This document shows positions 61,606 to 64,000 of a stretch of 64,000 nucleotides of DNA, in pieces. The notes under the pieces are model-generated. The model had not been told where the DNA came from and made no database searches. It saw only the letters and a list, made by a program, of their open reading frames with translations. Source of the stretch: CAIWHR01 sp963741355. Its GTDB lineage: Bacteria > Pseudomonadota > Gammaproteobacteria > Burkholderiales > Casimicrobiaceae. Where the stretch lies: contig CAVUIG010000009.1 in NCBI GenBank assembly GCA_963741355.1, positions 96,113-160,112 on the forward strand, read 5' to 3'. Made by a program: the position numbers and the translations under genes. The first letter of the stretch is position 1; each line of letters begins with the position of its first letter.

Positions 61606-61914
61606 TCAGTGCGTCCAGGCTTCGCGCCGCTTGAAGGCGAAATTGTCGGAATAGGAGATGGTGCGGTGCGCCGGCGCCTTCGGCTCCATCACCTGATAGG
61701 GAATGCCGCGGCGCTCGCAATAGGCGACCGCCTCCTCGGCGCTGTCGAACCGGAGCTGCACCTGCTGGCGCGTGTCGCCGGAGCTGGTCCAGCCCATCAG
61801 CGGCTCGACCTCGCGGGCCTGCTCGGGCTCGAACTCGAGCACCCATTCCTTGGTCTTGGCGGTGCCTGATTGCATCGCCGTCCGCGCGGGCTTGTAGATG
61901 CGTGCGACCGCCAT
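61606..61914 (-). CDS. ETC complex I subunit conserved region protein (NDUFS4-like)
   Basis: 102 residues starting MAVARIYKPARTAMQSGTAK. The family signature includes WVLEFEPEQAREVEPLMGWT, the QQVQLRFDSAEEAVAYCERR segment and a conserved C-terminus HRTISYSDNFAFKRREAWTH. In Alphaproteobacteria and mitochondria this protein is an accessory subunit of NADH dehydrogenase; betaproteobacterial complex I normally lacks it. Frame intact. Its presence supports a foreign or chimeric right end. Confidence 0.88.
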   Translation of the reverse strand: MAVARIYKPARTAMQSGTAKTKEWVLEFEPEQAREVEPLMGWTSSGDTRQQVQLRFDSAEEAVAYCERRGIPYQVMEPKAPAHRTISYSDNFAFKRREAWTH

Positions 61915-62012
61915 GCCGACCCTGGCCTTCGTTCCGATTCCCGGCAGCCTTCTATCAAGGAAGCGGGGCGACCCACAAGGCGCGCCGACACACCCAGTGA
62001 GCAGCCCGGCGC

Positions 62013-62486
62013 TCAAGCCGGCGGCAGCAGCACGTACTGCTTGAGCCGGTCGACCTCCTGCTGGCCGACATATTTGCCGATCTCCTTGTCGAACTGCGCC
62101 CAGGCCTTCCAGGGCCGGTATTCCATCAGCTCGGTGGCCATGCGCGAGCCGACGCGGGGAATGAGCAGGAATTCCTCGCGCTTGCCGGTGTTGAGATTGA
62201 TCTTCACGAAGGCTTTGCCATAGAGCTCGCGCGCCTGCTCGGCGGTGAGCTTCTGGTCGAGCAGAAACTTGTTGAGCTCGAGAATGGTCGGGAACGGCCG
62301 CTTCTCCACCAACCCCTTCGCGATCGCGGGCGTCATGTGGGGCAGCGCCTGCAGCTCACTTTCGGATGCCGCATTAGGGTCAACCAGGCCGCTCTGCGCA
62401 CCGGCCGGCAACGTCCCCAGCGCCAGCAACCCAAAGAACGCAATGACGCGAGCAATCGCGCCGATCGCCTGCCGCGTGATCATCAT
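62013..62486 (-). CDS. Exported helix-hairpin-helix protein
   Basis: 157 residues. The signal MMITRQAIGAIARVIAFFGL...PAGAQ is followed by VDPNAASESELQALPHMTP and ELNKFLLDQKLTAEQARELY, two HhH-type repeats, then INLNTGKREEFLLIPRVGSR. The AAGGAG ribosome site is placed 8 bases before ATG 62486. ComEA-like HhH proteins bind DNA at the surface, but this member is common in Rhizobiales genomes without competence genes; the role is unknown. It follows the membrane protein gene within 4 bases, so they form one operon. Confidence 0.75.
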   Translation of the reverse strand: MMITRQAIGAIARVIAFFGLLALGTLPAGAQSGLVDPNAASESELQALPHMTPAIAKGLVEKRPFPTILELNKFLLDQKLTAEQARELYGKAFVKINLNTGKREEFLLIPRVGSRMATELMEYRPWKAWAQFDKEIGKYVGQQEVDRLKQYVLLPPA

Positions 62487-62490
62487 GGGA

Positions 62491-62943
62491 TCAGCTCCTT
62501 CGATAGCGTTTGTCCGAAAACACATAGGCGAGGCCCAGGAGCCCCAGCTGCATCATCATGCCAGGCGCCAACAGCGGCGGCGCCTTGGCGTGCAGCACCT
62601 TCTCCAACAGCTCCCAGGTCGAAAGCGACGGCTCGAGATCGAGCTGGAACTCGGCCGAGCCGTGGAAGTGCGCGACGAATCCGGCAAAGCCCGCCAGCAC
62701 GAACAGTATCATCAGGCCCATCAGGACCCGAAGGCTCGCGGCGCTATGTCCCATCACATGCCAGGCGAGCACGATGAGGGCGAGCACGAGCAGCACGACG
62801 GGAACAAGCTGTACCGCCTGCTCGTAGTGCGACAGCAGAACCAGCTCGACGACGGTGCCCAGAAGGCCGAGCACCAGCACGCCGAGGATCCAGAGCCGGA
62901 GCATGCCGACGGTGTCGGCGCTCCCTTTGGGTTGCGCTTCCAT
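62491..62943 (-). CDS. Four-helix membrane protein, unknown
   Basis: 150 residues from MEAQPKGSADTVGMLRLWIL. Four hydrophobic stretches are seen (LWILGVLVLGLLGTVVELVL, LVPVVLLVLALIVLAWHVMG, VLMGLMILFVLAGFAGFVAH and a weaker LAPGMMMQLGLLGLAYVFS). His residues occur near helix ends (LSHYEQ, AWHVMGHS, AHFHGSAEF), which could bind haem or metal; this is inference. Middle gene of the minus-strand operon. Confidence 0.65.
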   Translation of the reverse strand: MEAQPKGSADTVGMLRLWILGVLVLGLLGTVVELVLLSHYEQAVQLVPVVLLVLALIVLAWHVMGHSAASLRVLMGLMILFVLAGFAGFVAHFHGSAEFQLDLEPSLSTWELLEKVLHAKAPPLLAPGMMMQLGLLGLAYVFSDKRYRRS

Positions 62944-63004
62944 GGATGGCGCCTTCTGTCCTTGAACGTGTTCTGATCCTGATCAGCTCAAGACGCACAC
63001 GCGC

Positions 63005-63744
63005 CTAGCGGTTGGCAGCGCGCGCGTCCTTCGCGATCTCGCCCAGAACCGCGTTGTACCGGGTCATCACGTCGTTGACCAAGGCGGTCGCCTTGGCGAC
63101 ATCCGGCTTCTCCGGCATCAGCGCGCCCTCGATCTCGATCATGCCCTTCTCGATCGCCACATAAGCGTCCGCCGAGCGGGCCTTGATCAGATCCTCGATG
63201 CTGTCCCAGTTGTCGTCGAAGTTCTTGAACGACTTGCGGGCCTTGACGAAGTTGCCGGCTTTGAGTGCCGGCGGCACCTCGCGCAGATGGGCGCGCACGA
63301 TGCGCAGGCGGGCGACCTCGTCGTAGAGCGGATTGAGCGGCGTCGCCTTCTCCACCATGGCAACGAGCTCGTCGAATTTCGCAAGCATGCCCTGCACCTC
63401 GGGAGTGAGCGCCGCAAAATCAGGGGTGGCGGCCTCGAGCGCCTTGGTGATCTGGGCTGATACTGGTGCTCCAACAGGTCATACATCGGCCGGCTGCGGG
63501 TATTGACGTAGAACTCAATGCCGTTCCAGGCCGAGTTACGCCCAAAGGCTTCCCGGGCCGCCGCCGCGTCGCGCTTCTGCACCGCATCGAGCGTGTTGGC
63601 GAGGGTCGGACGGACGGCCTTCAGGCTCGTGACCTCGAAACGCTCGGCCGGCGCCGCGCGCACGGACGAGATCGGATCGACCAGCGCCGCGATCGCAAGG
63701 ATCGCCAATAGAGCAGCAGCAAAATGATGAGACCGCTTGATCAT
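63005..63744 (-). CDS. Exported helical protein, unknown (one frameshift)
   Basis: About 246 residues. The signal peptide HFAAALLAILAIAALVDPIS precedes a largely helical mature part (ARPT-like LKAVRPTLANTLDAVQKRDA, AWNGIEFYVNTRSRPMYDLL, VARLRIVRAHLREVPPALK, AGNFVKARKSFKNFDDNWDS). The frame changes near 63463. A GGAG site precedes ATG 63744. First gene of the minus-strand group with the membrane and HhH proteins and the complex I subunit. Function not known. Confidence 0.65.
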
Positions 63745-64000
63745 GGGGCAACTCCTCCGCCTTGCTTGTTCGACCGGCGAGCCGGCCCGTTGGTCCCGCA
63801 CCTTGCGGAGACGTTGAATTTAATTTGACGGCAACCCAATCACAAGGGCGAGCGTTTGAACAAAATGCAAATCAAAAATCGGAAAGTCGCTTGTCGGAAT
63901 GATTTGCAAGAGCCGTTCAGAACGCCGGCACTCGGAACGCCAGCACAATGTCGAATTGCGCGGCCGCAGGCGGAACGCGATCCTCATGACGTCATCCCTG
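63745..64000. other. Upstream region of the right-end operon
   Basis: 256 bases with no supported gene; AT-rich around 63820-63890, where the promoter of the minus-strand operon should lie. Short open frames at the very edge cannot be judged. Confidence 0.3.

Noticed and set aside
63900..64000. C-terminus of a minus-strand gene ending FDIVLAFRVPAF at the right edge
   Set aside because: An in-frame stop lies about 25 codons upstream, so too little sequence is left to support a gene.

Overview
The window is GC-rich chromosomal DNA that most resembles a soil or groundwater betaproteobacterium of the Burkholderiales/Rhodocyclales type. The support is gene content: the surE-pcm-nlpD-rpoS block, a TtuC-type tartrate dehydrogenase, three-gene pntAA-pntAB-pntB, HrpA, DUF1631, the MoxR-DUF58-TgpA triad, Pseudomonas-type bkdA1-bkdA2-bkdB and a TssQ-type lipoprotein. 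No rRNA, tRNA or CRISPR array was recognised. Many genes carry one or more single-base frameshifts while their protein-level similarity stays continuous on both sides. This looks like residual indel error from a long-read or metagenomic assembly, so coordinates below span the whole inferred gene.

Layout. 1-1370: secreted repeat protein, minus strand, running off the left edge. 1.6-5.5 kb: tartrate dehydrogenase, convergent with a TPR/O-GlcNAc-transferase-like glycosyltransferase. 5.7-8.8 kb: proton-translocating transhydrogenase operon. 8.8-13.2 kb: unknown exported protein, then a giant CPBP intramembrane protease with a duplicated extracytoplasmic domain. 13.1-14.7 kb: peptide-type ABC binding protein. 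14.9-22.3 kb: hrpA, DUF1631 protein, EI24/CysZ-like membrane protein. 22.4-27.2 kb: two divergent c-di-GMP genes in lower-GC DNA. 27.3-32.3 kb: pyrD, mltB, ppc. 32.5-36.2 kb: surE-pcm-nlpD-rpoS, with a MITE-like inverted-repeat element abutting the rpoS stop codon. 36.5-40.7 kb: tgpA-DUF58-moxR. 40.8-46.2 kb: histone-deacetylase-like amidohydrolase, Tat-exported Rieske protein, branched-chain 2-oxoacid dehydrogenase E1alpha/E1beta/E2. 46.6-48.8 kb: receiver-thioredoxin reductase-like fusion and an IS91-type transposase remnant. 48.8-52.2 kb: GAF/HD-GYP protein and an ABC exporter pair. 52.4-55.9 kb: Ser/Thr kinase-PEGA, PP2C phosphatase, FHA protein and TssQ lipoprotein, a type VI secretion-style phosphoregulation set with no secretion structural genes beside it.

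From about 56 kb the character changes. GC is lower and the gene content is unlike the rest: small unknown proteins, a GHSKG hydrolase, an FkbM methyltransferase, a eukaryote-like GT22 mannosyltransferase, and a minus-strand group including an NDUFS4-like complex I accessory subunit, which is typical of Alphaproteobacteria. This tail is either a large horizontally acquired segment or an assembly join between two organisms.

The functional themes are central metabolism (transhydrogenase, PEP carboxylase, branched-chain oxoacid oxidation, pyrimidine synthesis), envelope and peptidoglycan work (MltB, NlpD, CPBP protease), stationary-phase response (RpoS with SurE and Pcm), and signalling by c-di-GMP and Ser/Thr phosphorylation.
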